This document shows, piece after piece, positions 1 to 8,531 of a stretch of DNA of 64,000 bases. A program made the translations under genes and the position numbers. Numbering within the stretch: the first letter of the stretch is position 1; each line of letters starts with the position of its first letter. This stretch comes from Arthrobacter sp042667405 (GTDB lineage: Bacteria; Actinomycetota; Actinomycetes; Actinomycetales; Micrococcaceae): assembly GCF_042667405.1 (NCBI RefSeq), contig NZ_JBHVAL010000008.1, positions 62,001-126,000 of the forward strand, in the 5' to 3' direction. A model generated the notes under the pieces. The model worked only from the letters and a program-made list of their open reading frames with translations. It made no database searches and was not told where the DNA came from.

Positions 1-2
1 TC

Positions 3-1076
3 TGCCTCATCATGCTCCGCTCCGCCGTGAGCAACCCGCGAAAGTACGGCGCGCTCATGGGCCTCATAACGGCCGTCAATGGTGGCGTGGCCGGCGTCGA
101 CTCCTTCGTGGGCGGCTACTTCGCGGAGAACTTCGGCTTCCGCAGCATCTTCTGGCTGATGGTTGCCCTGGCCGTCGTTGCCACCGCTTTGATCGCCTTC
201 CTGGCCAGCGAAAGCAAGCCGGCCGCAGGCACCACTATGGACTGGTTGGGCGTATTCTTCATCGTCATCGCCGTCGGCGCGCTGCTGACCGCGCTGAACG
301 AAGGCTCCAAGCTCGCGTCGGCATTCGACGGCGGCACGCTGGCCCTCGCCGTCGGCCTCACTGTAATTGCCGTCGTCGCGTTCCTTGCGTTTTGGACCGT
401 CGAGAAGCGCGCCAAGCAGCCGATGGTGGAAACCGTCCACCTGCGCCAACGTTCCACGTGGGCTCCCCTGCTGACCACGACGCTTACCATGACCGGTATC
501 TTCGCGGTGATCAACGGCATCGTCCCCGCGTTCGTCCAGGCCGCCGATCCCGGTTTTGGCGTCGGGCCCACGGAAATGTCGCTCATGATCCTGACCCCGT
601 ACGCGCTCCTCGGCTGGGTCTTCGGACCGATCAGCGGCCGGCTCGCTCCAGTGCTGGGCTACACCAAGGTGCTACGCATCGGCCTGGTCGGCAGCCTCGT
701 AGCCCTGGCGATCATTGCGCTTTTCGGCCTCAGCAGCCTGCCCATGATGATCGTGGGAACGGCCTTGCTGGGTATCATGTACGCCGGTACCGTCAACATC
801 ATGCTGAACGGACTCGGCGTGGTCCTCTCGCCCAAGGGCAACCCCGGTTTCCTCCCCGGCATGAACGCCGGCGCCTTCAACCTGGGTGCGGGACTGAGCT
901 TCCTCGTCCTTCCGGCCGTCCTGGTGGCCACCTCAGCGCTCGGTGACGCGAAGGCGTCCTACCTGACCGTCGTCGTCGTTGGTTTTGCCATTACGTTCGC
1001 TGCCTTCGCGGCCTCACTGCTGATCCCCAAGCCGGTTGACGCCGAGGTGCACGAAGACCAGGAGGTGGCGGCGTGA
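3..1076 (+). CDS. MFS transporter, C-terminal part (5' end outside window)
   Basis: The reading frame is open from the first bases of the window, so the start lies upstream and only about 357 C-terminal residues are seen. They hold eight or nine hydrophobic segments separated by short charged loops, and a YGALMGLITAVNGG-type segment followed by the F-R-x-I-F-W turn usual for 14-segment drug:H+ antiporter-type (EmrB/QacA-like) major facilitator proteins. It ends in an acidic tail (HEDQEVAA). The stop overlaps the start of the ribokinase gene by four bases (GTGA), so the two are translationally coupled. That pairing suggests, by inference only, uptake of ribose or a ribonucleoside rather than drug export. 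MFS membership is firm; the substrate is unknown. Confidence 0.85.
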   Translation, partial: CLIMLRSAVSNPRKYGALMGLITAVNGGVAGVDSFVGGYFAENFGFRSIFWLMVALAVVATALIAFLASESKPAAGTTMDWLGVFFIVIAVGALLTALNEGSKLASAFDGGTLALAVGLTVIAVVAFLAFWTVEKRAKQPMVETVHLRQRSTWAPLLTTTLTMTGIFAVINGIVPAFVQAADPGFGVGPTEMSLMILTPYALLGWVFGPISGRLAPVLGYTKVLRIGLVGSLVALAIIALFGLSSLPMMIVGTALLGIMYAGTVNIMLNGLGVVLSPKGNPGFLPGMNAGAFNLGAGLSFLVLPAVLVATSALGDAKASYLTVVVVGFAITFAAFAASLLIPKPVDAEVHEDQEVAA

Positions 1077-2014
1077 GCAAGTCCGGAATCGTCGTCGTTG
1101 GCTCGCTGAACGCGGACCTGACCATTTATACCGAGCGGCTCCCCCAGCCCGGCGAGACCGTACACGGCAACGGTTTCGCCGTTAATCCCGGCGGCAAGAG
1201 CGCCAACCAGGCCGTTGCGGCCAGCAAGCTTGGCGGCAACGTGACGCTGATCGGCGCTGTCGGCAACGACCCCAACGGGACCATGCTCCTTGAGTCCACT
1301 GCAGGTGCCGGCGTTGATGTTTCCCGCGTCCGGCGCTCGGACGTTGCGACCGGAGTAGCTGTCATTTCCGTGGATGCCAACGGAGAGAACAGCATCATCA
1401 TCTCCGCCGGCGCCAACGGCACGCTGGCCCCGGCCGACGTCGACTTCGCTGCCTTCCGCGATGCCGCCGTGGTCTGCCTGTGCCTGGAGGTGGGCATCGA
1501 TACCGTGGTGGCCGCCGCCCAGGCAGGGCACGACGCCGGGGCAACAGTCCTGCTGAACCTCTCGCCGTACGCGGAGGTTCCGGAGTTGTTGGCAGGCTTG
1601 AGCGACGTGCTGCTGGTCAACGCGCACGAGGCGGCCCTGTTCCTTGGCTCGGAGGCTTTTATCCCTTCCGCCGAGGCGAACGCCGACGCCTGGGAGCCCG
1701 TCCGCAGCCAGTTCGCCGACCGTGGACTGCAGCGCGTCCTCGTGACGCTCGGTTCGCAGGGGTCCGTGGTGCTGGATTCCCTGGCTGACGGAGAGCAACT
1801 GGCACGGATCGCTCCAACGCGGGTGGCCGCCGTCGACACCACGGGTGCCGGCGATGCGTTCACCGGTGCCGTGGCCGCGCGCTTGGCTGCCGGTGATTCG
1901 CTCGTTGATGCGGCGTCGTTTGCTTCAGTGGCCGCCGCGTTGGCTGCGACGAAGAAGGGCACCCAGGCCGCCTACGCAACCCTCGGGGAAGTCGAAGCCG
2001 CCCGCGCCTCCTAA
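1073..2014 (+). CDS. rbsK: Ribokinase (PfkB family)
   Basis: A 313-residue cytosolic sugar kinase of normal ribokinase length, predicted to make ribose-5-phosphate from ribose and ATP. The N-terminal PfkB signature is visible (GGKSANQAVAASKLGG near residue 40) and the C-terminal signature DTTGAGDAFTG lies at about residues 254-264, including the catalytic Asp of the GAGD anion hole. The start is GTG and overlaps the permease stop by four bases, so both should be expressed from one transcript. PfkB enzymes vary in substrate; ribokinase is the best match from the overall sequence, but a related nucleoside or sugar kinase role cannot be excluded. Confidence 0.88.
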   Translation: MSKSGIVVVGSLNADLTIYTERLPQPGETVHGNGFAVNPGGKSANQAVAASKLGGNVTLIGAVGNDPNGTMLLESTAGAGVDVSRVRRSDVATGVAVISVDANGENSIIISAGANGTLAPADVDFAAFRDAAVVCLCLEVGIDTVVAAAQAGHDAGATVLLNLSPYAEVPELLAGLSDVLLVNAHEAALFLGSEAFIPSAEANADAWEPVRSQFADRGLQRVLVTLGSQGSVVLDSLADGEQLARIAPTRVAAVDTTGAGDAFTGAVAARLAAGDSLVDAASFASVAAALAATKKGTQAAYATLGEVEAARAS

Positions 2015-2033
2015 CCCCCGTGTACCCAACTGG

Positions 2034-2081
2034 GTAACAGCACACGTCCTATTGAGACGTCAGTGGAACATGTGCTGTTAC
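2034..2081. repeat. Intergenic hairpin, GTAACAGCA family, copy 1
   Basis: Arms at 2034-2047 and 2068-2081 (GTAACAGCACACGT and ACATGTGCTGTTAC) pair with one mismatch around a loop beginning with TATTGAG. It sits between the convergent ribokinase and small membrane protein genes, where it can serve as a bidirectional terminator-like structure. A related hairpin with the same GTAACAGCA start and the same TATTGAG loop motif occurs at 59919-59966. Confidence 0.75.
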
Positions 2082-2090
2082 CTACTTGGG

Positions 2091-2426
2091 TTAAGCGGAC
2101 TTGCGGGCGGCGCGTTGGGCGGAGCGCTCGGTCGCCCGGCGGCTCAGGGCACCGTGTCCCGCCATGAGGCGGGGCACCACAACGTACACAGCTGTGGGAA
2201 CCACGAAGGCGGTCAACACCAGGGCGCGCAGGACCGGGTGCAAAGGCTCCATGAGCGGGCCAAGCAACAGCATGCCCACCGAGACCAGCGGGAAGATCGC
2301 GATCCAAGTGATGAGTGCACGCATGTGCACCGAGGGTCCCTGGGGCCGGACGACGGCGGCGCTTGAGTTGGGCGCGACAGCCGGGGCTTCGGGGGCAGTT
2401 GTTTCGGCGGCGACGGGGGTCGTCAT
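2091..2426 (-). CDS. Small two-helix membrane protein
   Basis: A protein of about 111 residues. An Ala/Pro/Thr-rich N-terminal tail of about 40 residues precedes two hydrophobic segments (ALITWIAIFPLVSVGMLLL and LVLTAFVVPTAVYVVVPRL), and the C-terminus is basic (RRATERSAQRAARKSA). I chose the ATG at 2426 because GGAG lies at the right distance upstream; an in-frame TTG at 2438 is possible. It resembles small DUF2798-like integral membrane proteins but no function is recognised. It is divergent from a TetR regulator, and an operator arm overlaps its translation start region, so it is the likely regulatory target of that TetR protein. Confidence 0.7.
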   Translation of the reverse strand: MTTPVAAETTAPEAPAVAPNSSAAVVRPQGPSVHMRALITWIAIFPLVSVGMLLLGPLMEPLHPVLRALVLTAFVVPTAVYVVVPRLMAGHGALSRRATERSAQRAARKSA

Positions 2427-2433
2427 CAGATTC

Positions 2434-2507
2434 TCCAACCAGATAGTTGTAATTGATGTGAGATCACCATAACCCTGCGCGCAAACAATTACAACTACTT
2501 AGTTGGA
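2434..2507. promoter_or_regulatory. Paired operator arms between TetR gene and membrane protein
   Basis: Two 22-base arms, 2434-2455 and 2486-2507, are reverse complements with three mismatches; the shared core is TAGTTGTAATTG. They lie in the divergent promoter region of the TetR gene (+) and the small membrane protein (-). The spacing suggests two half-site clusters or two operators for TetR autoregulation. A TAATAT -10-like box at 2514-2519 is only about six bases from the TetR ATG, and no Shine-Dalgarno sequence is seen, so that mRNA may be leaderless. Confidence 0.65.
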
Positions 2508-2525
2508 AACTGCTAATATGACCCT

Positions 2526-3122
2526 ATGGCATGGGACACTGAACGAACCAAGGCCCTGCTGCTTGAGGCCGCCACCACCGAGTTCTGCACGCGCGGTTTG
2601 GCGGGCGCCCGCATTGACAGGATCGCGTCCGAGGCCGGGGTCAACAAAGAGCGGATCTACCAGTACTTCGGCAACAAGAATGCGCTGTTCGACGCCGTTA
2701 TCGTCACGGCCCTCAGCTCCCTCATGGACGAGGTACCCATCGAAGGCACCGGCCCGGAAGCCATGGCCGATTACGCCGGGCGACTCTTTGACCACCACCA
2801 AAAAGACGCCACGGCCCCCCGCCTCCTGTTCTGGGAGGGTTTGGAGCGCGGCACCGACGTTGTGGGCCTGCCCAAACGAATGGCCAATTGCGCTTCCAAG
2901 GTCAACAGCACCATCGCAGCCCTGCCCGGCATCTCCAGGGAGGATGCCGGAGATCTCCTCATCACCATCGTCAGCCTCTGCGATTCGGCTCCCGTCCTGC
3001 CCGCCCTGGATGGTCTCATGGCCGGCAATGACCCCGGCCGCATCCAAAGGCGACGCGCCGCCGTCGTACGAACTGTCCATTTGGCCGCAGCGGCACTGGC
3101 AGCGGAAGCCGCCACCGCCTGA
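2526..3122 (+). CDS. TetR/AcrR family transcriptional regulator
   Basis: A 198-residue protein with an N-terminal TetR helix-turn-helix at about residues 8-55: the sequence runs A-x-x-E-F-x-x-x-G-L-x-G-A-R-I-x-x-I-A-x-x-A-G-V-N, then IYQYFGNKNALFDAV, the hallmark of the family. The C-terminal part is a variable ligand-binding helical domain. It is divergent from the gene at 2091-2426, and large inverted-repeat arms fill the spacer, so autorepression and control of that membrane protein are likely. The ligand is unknown. Confidence 0.9.
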   Translation: MAWDTERTKALLLEAATTEFCTRGLAGARIDRIASEAGVNKERIYQYFGNKNALFDAVIVTALSSLMDEVPIEGTGPEAMADYAGRLFDHHQKDATAPRLLFWEGLERGTDVVGLPKRMANCASKVNSTIAALPGISREDAGDLLITIVSLCDSAPVLPALDGLMAGNDPGRIQRRRAAVVRTVHLAAAALAAEAATA

Positions 3123-3226
3123 AGCCGGCGCCCTGCGCCCACGCTGTGACAACTTTGACACCAAAAGTGACTCACTTGTGAAGTTGCCCCTAGCCAAGAG
3201 GGGGTGACATCGACCATGCTTGCTGA

Positions 3227-3787
3227 ATGTACTCAACGACGAGCCCATACCGCATCATCACGGTCTGCACTGGAAACATCTGCCGCTCGCCCATGGCCGC
3301 GCTCATGCTGACCGAAGCCTTCGCCGCGGAAGGGCTCGGCGAACTCGTAGTGGTCGACTCCGCGGGCACCACCGGATACGAAGTCGGCCACCCCATCGAC
3401 GCCCGCGCAGCCCGGGTCCTGACCGCCCAGCACATCGCCTCCGAGGACCACGTGGCCCGCGAATGGAGGCACGAATGGTTCGCAGGCCGCGACCTCATTC
3501 TCGCCCTCGACGTAGACCACTTCGGCTGGCTCCAGGAAGGCGCCCCTGACCGCGGATCACTGGAAAAAGTCCGCATGCTCAGGAGCTTCGACCCCCAGGT
3601 GGCAGGGCGAAACACCCTGGATCTCGGCATCGAAGACCCCTGGTACGGCGGGCACACGGACTTCGACAACACGTGGACACTCATCAAATCGGCCATCCCC
3701 GGAATCGTGGAGCATGTCAAAGCCGCCATCGCCTCCGCAGGCATCGAAGCAGGCCACGAGCACCAGCAGGTAACCTCTATGACATGA
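3227..3787 (+). CDS. Low-molecular-weight protein-tyrosine phosphatase
   Basis: A 186-residue protein with the P-loop signature C-T-G-N-I-C-R-S-P (Cys14 and Arg20 of the C-X5-R motif) immediately after the first beta strand, as in LMW-PTPs. A later D-P-W motif (IEDPWYGG) fits the general-acid Asp loop. The enzyme hydrolyses phosphotyrosine and in bacteria is often tied to exopolysaccharide or kinase control, but no polysaccharide genes are nearby. The ATG at 3227 is the only start in frame at the proper place; the ribosome-binding site is weak. Its stop overlaps the start of the next gene (ATGA), so the two are coupled. Confidence 0.88.
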   Translation: MYSTTSPYRIITVCTGNICRSPMAALMLTEAFAAEGLGELVVVDSAGTTGYEVGHPIDARAARVLTAQHIASEDHVAREWRHEWFAGRDLILALDVDHFGWLQEGAPDRGSLEKVRMLRSFDPQVAGRNTLDLGIEDPWYGGHTDFDNTWTLIKSAIPGIVEHVKAAIASAGIEAGHEHQQVTSMT

Positions 3788-5838
3788 CCCCTGCACCTGT
3801 GATCATCGCTGTTGACGGCAGGTCCGGCGCAGGCAAAACCACTCTGGCCGTGGAACTGGCGGCCCGGTTGCGGCAGCACCACAAAGTATCGCTTTTCCAT
3901 CTGGAGGACATCTATCCCGGCTGGAACGGGCTGCGCACGGGCATTGAACGCTACGTGGGCACCGTCCTGGCGCCGCTTCGCGAGGGCAAGGCGGCCGAAT
4001 GGGTCAGCTGGGATTGGGAACGGCATTACGACGGCGGCCTGAACGTCACGCTGCCCGCCGAGATCGTCATCGTCGAGGGTGTCGGAGCTGGAGCCGAAGC
4101 GGCCCGTTCCATGCTGGACGCGGTGGTGTGGGTGGAGGCGCCAGGCGAGGATCGCCGTCGTCGTGCCCTGACGCGCGACGGAAGCACCTACGAACCGTAC
4201 TGGGACTCCTGGGCCGCCCAGGAGGATGAGTGGCTCTCCACGGACTCGGTGACCGAGGAGGCCGACATCCACGTCCGGAATCCAGCCGACGGCAGCGCAC
4301 CGGAGGATGTCCTGCAGGCCCTGATGTACCTGCCGTCGCTGGCGGCCATCCTCTCCCCCGAACTCAGCGCCCGCCGCGGCTTGCAGTTGCGGTCCGAGCG
4401 CCTGGAAGCAACACCGGACGCAGCGCTGCTCTTCGAAACCCTCTATGGCCGCTCAACGAACGCTGTGTGGCTCGATTCCTCGAACGCCGCCGCGGTTGCC
4501 GGCCGCTCCCAAGCCGCCGCGCGCAGCCGCTTCAGCATCCTGGCCGACGACGGCGGAACTTTCGGCCAGTCGGTACTGCACCGCTCCGGGGCCACCAAAG
4601 TGACCGCGGGGTCCGCCACTGTGACAACATCCGGCCCCTTCTTCCGATGGCTGGACTCAGTCTGGGGCAGGCGGGCCGTCCGCGCACCCAGGGGCTACGA
4701 CGCCCAGTTCACGCTCGGCTGGCTGGGATACCTGGGCTACGAACTCAAACGTGAAACCGGCGGCAACGACGTCAACTCCGACACCCCTGACGCGGCACTC
4801 ATCTTCGCCGGGCGGGCCGTGGTGCTGGACCATCGCGAACACACAGTATGGCTGCTCGCATTGGAAGCCCCCGACGCCGGCGACTGGCTGCGGGAGGCGC
4901 GAGCCGCCGTCGTCCAGGCTTCCGACGGCGGTGCTGCCGCTGCTTTGGGCGGCTCCGGCGCGACGGGCGCCCTTGGCGCGACGGTTCCCGAGTTCGCCAG
5001 CCGGGATTCCGCAACCGACTACAAGCGCAAAATCGCCGACTCCCAGCACCAGATCAGCGAAGGCAACTCCTACGAAATCTGCCTGACCACCACACTCGAG
5101 GCGGCCGCCGGGGACCTGGACGCCTGGAGCAGCTACCTTGCGTTGCGACGCCGGAACCCAGCCCCGTTCGCCAGTTACCTCCGGTTCGACGGACTGGAGA
5201 TTGCCAGCACGTCGCCTGAGCGGTTCCTGCGGATACTGTCCGACGGCGGCATGCGTGCCGAGCCGATCAAGGGCACCCGCGGCCGGTCAGCCGACGCGGC
5301 CGAGGACGCAGCGTTGCGGCACGACCTTGAGACATCGTTGAAGGACCGCGCCGAGAACATCATGATCGTTGACCTCCTGCGCAACGATCTCAGCCACTTC
5401 GCAATTCCTGGCTCAGTGACGGTGAGCAGGCTCTGCGCCATCGAAAGCTACGCCACTGTCCACCAGATGGTGAGCACTATCGACGCGCACCTTCGGCCGG
5501 GAGCTCCCCGGGCTGAAGCAGTCGCCGCGGCATTTCCGGCCGGGTCCATGACGGGCGCGCCAAAAATCAGCACCATGGACATCCTCGACCAGCTGGAATC
5601 AGGGCCACGGGGCATCTACTCCGGCGCCATTGGCTACTTTTCCCTGAACGCGGCCACCGACCTCGCCGTCGTCATCCGCACCCTGGTGGTGAACCCCGAC
5701 GACGACGGCGGACGGACGCTCTCCCTGGGGGTGGGCGGGGCCATTACGGCTGATTCGGTAGCCGACGACGAATACGAGGAGATCCGGACCAAGGCTTTCG
5801 GTGTGCTCTCCACCCTTGGCGCCGACTTCCCCCACTGA
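3784..5838 (+). CDS. pabB: P-loop kinase / aminodeoxychorismate synthase component I fusion
   Basis: A 684-residue two-domain protein. Residues 1 to about 205 form a P-loop NTPase of uridine-kinase/dephospho-CoA-kinase style: Walker A is GRSGAGKTT at 12-20, followed by an LEDIYPGWNG segment and an IVIVEGVGAG strand. The remainder is a chorismate-binding PabB domain with the usual N-terminal subdomain, a GNSYEICLTT segment, ASTSPERFL, and at about residue 493 the motif PIKGT. PIKGT has the lysine that distinguishes aminodeoxychorismate synthase from anthranilate synthase (PIAGT); MTGAPK follows. It should convert chorismate and ammonia to aminodeoxychorismate for folate. A glutamine amidotransferase partner (PabA) is not in the window; PabC is at 7456. 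The ATG at 3784 overlaps the phosphatase stop. Confidence 0.85.
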   Translation: MTPAPVIIAVDGRSGAGKTTLAVELAARLRQHHKVSLFHLEDIYPGWNGLRTGIERYVGTVLAPLREGKAAEWVSWDWERHYDGGLNVTLPAEIVIVEGVGAGAEAARSMLDAVVWVEAPGEDRRRRALTRDGSTYEPYWDSWAAQEDEWLSTDSVTEEADIHVRNPADGSAPEDVLQALMYLPSLAAILSPELSARRGLQLRSERLEATPDAALLFETLYGRSTNAVWLDSSNAAAVAGRSQAAARSRFSILADDGGTFGQSVLHRSGATKVTAGSATVTTSGPFFRWLDSVWGRRAVRAPRGYDAQFTLGWLGYLGYELKRETGGNDVNSDTPDAALIFAGRAVVLDHREHTVWLLALEAPDAGDWLREARAAVVQASDGGAAAALGGSGATGALGATVPEFASRDSATDYKRKIADSQHQISEGNSYEICLTTTLEAAAGDLDAWSSYLALRRRNPAPFASYLRFDGLEIASTSPERFLRILSDGGMRAEPIKGTRGRSADAAEDAALRHDLETSLKDRAENIMIVDLLRNDLSHFAIPGSVTVSRLCAIESYATVHQMVSTIDAHLRPGAPRAEAVAAAFPAGSMTGAPKISTMDILDQLESGPRGIYSGAIGYFSLNAATDLAVVIRTLVVNPDDDGGRTLSLGVGGAITADSVADDEYEEIRTKAFGVLSTLGADFPH

Positions 5839-5898
5839 GTTTTTGTACAGCTAATGCCCTCATAAAGGCCCTTTAGGCGCATTAGCTGTACAAAAACT
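5838..5898. terminator. Bidirectional terminator between pabB fusion and cls
   Basis: Arms 5838-5857 and 5879-5898 are perfectly complementary over 20 bases (they begin AGTTTTTGTACAGC) with a 21-base loop. The palindrome starts in the PabB stop codon and ends in the cardiolipin synthase stop codon, so it fills the whole convergent gap. Each strand has a T5 run within the stem. Confidence 0.8.
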
Positions 5899-7369
5899 AC
5901 TGCAGCGTGGCGGTCAATCTGGCGACGTTATCCACATACTTGGCCAGAGGGGGCCTGTCCATCCAGTCGTCCAACGTAAGCTCACGGGATACCTCGCGAT
6001 ACGTGGACTCCACGGCCCGCATGAGGTTCACGGTTTCGGCGCCCAGCAGCATCACCGAAACCTCCATGTTCAGGGAGAAGGAGCGCATGTCCATATTGCT
6101 GGAACCAAGAACGGCTACTTCGTCATCAATGGTGAAGTGCTTGGCGTGGAGGACGTATGGCGCACGGTACAGGTAGATACGCACACCCGCATCCAGCAAG
6201 GCCTCGTAGTAGGAGCGCTGGGCGTGGTGAACCAGGAACTGGTCGCCCTTCTCCGAGACGAACAGCTCCACATCCACGCCCCTCTGGGCAGCCGTGGTGA
6301 TGGCATAAAGCAGGGAGTCATCAGGCACGAAGTACGGGCTGCAAATGGAGATCCGGTGCTGCGCCGAGTAGATCAGCGTGTTGAAAAGGCGAAGGTTGTT
6401 TTCCGTGGCGAACCCGGGTCCGCTGGGCACTACCTGGGCTGTCACCTGTCCCGGAGACGGGAGGGGCGGAAGACGCAGCTGGTCCTCCAGGGATTCGTCA
6501 GTTTCACTGAGCCAGTCGGTCGCGAACACCACGTTGAGGGTGGGCACAATCGGCCCTTCAAGCCTGGACATCAGCTCTACCCACTTGCGGCCAACCTTGT
6601 GGTGCTTGGGATTGTTGTAGGAAGGTTCGATCAGGTTCTGTGAGCCCGTGAAAGCGACTTGGCCGTCAATGACCATGATCTTGCGGTGGTTCCTCAGGTC
6701 CGGACGCCGCCATTGGCCGTGGATTGGCAGTAGCGGCAGCATCCGTTTCCACTGGATCTTGCTTGCCTTCAGCCTGCGGATCAGCCGACGGTAGCCCTTG
6801 ACCCGCAACGTTCCGATGTGGTCGAAGAGGAGCCTCACGGTGACACCACGTTCAGCCGCTTTCTCCATCTCGGTCAGAAGTTCGTCCGTCACGGAGTCGC
6901 TGCTCATGATGTAGAACTCGGCGTTGACGTAAGATCTGGCGCCCCTGACCGCCTCGGCCATGGCCTTGATGGATTCCTCATACCCAGGAATCAGTTCCAC
7001 CTTGTTGCCATCCACCATGGGAAGGGAGCCAAGCCGGTGATTGAGCTCACCGGCCGACTTCACCCACTCGGGGCCGGAGTAGAGGCTCACCGGATCGGCG
7101 AGGTCCGAGGTCACTGCACGAACACGGCGGTTGACCTCTTCCTGCTGCTCACGCCTGCGCTTGGAGAGCTTGAAATTGCCAAAAAGCAGGAACAGGACGA
7201 AGCCCACGGAAGGGATGAGGAACACAGCCAACAGCCAGGCCATGGCGGTGGTGGGACGTCGGTTGCCGGGAATGATTCCCAGCAGGACGATCCGCATGAC
7301 GACTTCCGCGATGGCCCACGCACCCAGCAACCAGGTCCACTCCTGGCCAAACGGAAAAGGAAAGAGCAC
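5897..7369 (-). CDS. cls: Cardiolipin synthase (phospholipase D family)
   Basis: About 490 residues, the usual length of bacterial cardiolipin synthases. Two N-terminal hydrophobic segments anchor it in the membrane (WLLGAWAIAEVVMRIVLLGI and AMAWLLAVFLIPSVGFVLFL). Two HKD catalytic motifs follow: HRKIMVIDGQVAFTGSQN and HAKHFTIDDEVAVLGSSN, each with His, Lys and Asp in register. The enzyme joins two phosphatidylglycerol molecules into cardiolipin and glycerol. I prefer the GTG at 7369, which has GGGGG eight bases upstream; a GTG five codons further upstream (7384) lacks a ribosome-binding site. It is monocistronic, convergent with the pabB fusion and divergent from pabC. Confidence 0.9.
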   Translation of the reverse strand: MLFPFPFGQEWTWLLGAWAIAEVVMRIVLLGIIPGNRRPTTAMAWLLAVFLIPSVGFVLFLLFGNFKLSKRRREQQEEVNRRVRAVTSDLADPVSLYSGPEWVKSAGELNHRLGSLPMVDGNKVELIPGYEESIKAMAEAVRGARSYVNAEFYIMSSDSVTDELLTEMEKAAERGVTVRLLFDHIGTLRVKGYRRLIRRLKASKIQWKRMLPLLPIHGQWRRPDLRNHRKIMVIDGQVAFTGSQNLIEPSYNNPKHHKVGRKWVELMSRLEGPIVPTLNVVFATDWLSETDESLEDQLRLPPLPSPGQVTAQVVPSGPGFATENNLRLFNTLIYSAQHRISICSPYFVPDDSLLYAITTAAQRGVDVELFVSEKGDQFLVHHAQRSYYEALLDAGVRIYLYRAPYVLHAKHFTIDDEVAVLGSSNMDMRSFSLNMEVSVMLLGAETVNLMRAVESTYREVSRELTLDDWMDRPPLAKYVDNVARLTATLQ

Positions 7370-7455
7370 CTGACAAACCCCCACGGTTCATGAACAACAG
7401 TGACCACAGCCTATCCGGCAAAGTCATCAGCAGCGGCCCGCACTAAGCTGGGACC

Positions 7456-8397
7456 ATGACTTCAGCAGCTCCCACCGTCCTCGTTTTCCTGGACCCTGCC
7501 TTCGAAAACGGCCGCATTGTCGACTCCGGCCAACCGCAACTTATGGCCACGGACTTGGGAGCTACCCGGGGCGATGGCGTGTTCGAATCGCTCCTGGCCG
7601 TGCAGGGCCGCCCCCGGAAGGTCCAGGCGCACCTCAACCGTCTGGCCGGTTCCGCGGCAGCGCTGGACCTGACCCTGCCGTCACAGGACGCGTGGCGAAA
7701 GGCAATCGACACAGCCATTACGGAATTCCGCGAAGTCCACCCGGCACCCTCGGCCGAGGAGGATGAAGTGGTGGTTAAGCTGCTCGTCACCCGAGGTGTT
7801 GAAGGTGCGGCGAGCCCCACCTGCTGGGTACAGGCGTCGCCCTCACCCGCGGGCAGCCGCCGGCAACGGGAGACGGGTATCGACGTCGTGCTTTTGGACC
7901 GCGGCTTCGACACCGAAGCCGGCGAGCGCGCGCCGTGGCTGTTGCTTGGCGCCAAAACGCTGTCCTACGCCGTCAACATGGCGGCGCTGCGCTACGCGCA
8001 CAAGCAGGGCGCGGATGACGCGATCTTCACCTCGACCGATGGCCGCGTCCTTGAGGGACCGACGTCCACTGTGCTGCTGGCGCACCTTGAGACAGTCGAC
8101 GACGGCGACGGTTCCGTCAGGACTGTTCGTCGCCTCATCACGCCACAGCTCGACAGCGGGATCCTCCCGGGCACCTCGCAGGGTGCCCTGTTCGCCGCGG
8201 CCAAGGCTGCGGGCTGGGAATTGGGCTACGGGCCGCTTGAGCCGCAGGACCTGTTCGATGCCGACGCCGTCTGGCTCATTTCGAGCATCCGCTTGATCGC
8301 CCCCGTGAACCACATCAACGGCAAAGAAGTGGGCACGCCCGCCATCCGAAAGCAGCTTACAGCCGAACTGAACGAATTGTTCGCGGGCATCGAGTAA
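7456..8397 (+). CDS. pabC: Aminodeoxychorismate lyase (class IV PLP aminotransferase fold)
   Basis: A 313-residue class IV aminotransferase-fold protein. The PLP lysine lies in LLGAKTLSYAVNM at about residue 166, and other family motifs are the early GDGVFESLLAVQGRP segment, EGPTSTVLL for phosphate binding, and LPGTSQGALF. It would cleave pyruvate from aminodeoxychorismate to give p-aminobenzoate; branched-chain or D-amino-acid aminotransferases share the fold. The presence of a PabB domain 1.6 kb away supports the PabC assignment. The genes are separated by cls on the other strand, so they form a functional neighbourhood rather than one operon. Confidence 0.82.
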   Translation: MTSAAPTVLVFLDPAFENGRIVDSGQPQLMATDLGATRGDGVFESLLAVQGRPRKVQAHLNRLAGSAAALDLTLPSQDAWRKAIDTAITEFREVHPAPSAEEDEVVVKLLVTRGVEGAASPTCWVQASPSPAGSRRQRETGIDVVLLDRGFDTEAGERAPWLLLGAKTLSYAVNMAALRYAHKQGADDAIFTSTDGRVLEGPTSTVLLAHLETVDDGDGSVRTVRRLITPQLDSGILPGTSQGALFAAAKAAGWELGYGPLEPQDLFDADAVWLISSIRLIAPVNHINGKEVGTPAIRKQLTAELNELFAGIE

Positions 8398-8447
8398 GGT
8401 CCAGCATCGCGCATCTGCCAAAAATGCTCCGCTTGGAACCTAGCAGG

Positions 8448-8531
8448 TCACAAGTAGAGTAATTGCTCGCATGACTCAATGATAAGGAACTCTTGGCCTC
8501 GGCCATGAGCTTGTTGTGCGTTGAATCCCAT
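8448..8531 (-). CDS. Possible 27-residue small protein
   Basis: On the minus strand an ATG at 8531 is preceded by AAGGAGG at seven bases, the strongest ribosome-binding site in this stretch. The frame encodes 27 residues (MGFNAQQAHGRGQEFL then IIESCEQLLYL) before TGA. It lies in the A/T-richer gap between pabC and the amino-acid permease and is convergent with pabC. No family is recognised. The peptide could be a real small protein, a leader-like ORF, or the remnant of something larger. The signal rests only on the ribosome-binding site and the clean short frame. Confidence 0.3.
   Translation of the reverse strand: MGFNAQQAHGRGQEFLIIESCEQLLYL

Noticed and set aside
3673..3783. Upstream start for the pabB fusion at 3673
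   Set aside because: It would overlap the phosphatase gene by more than 100 bases; ATG 3784 gives the usual four-base coupling and starts right before the kinase-like beta strand.
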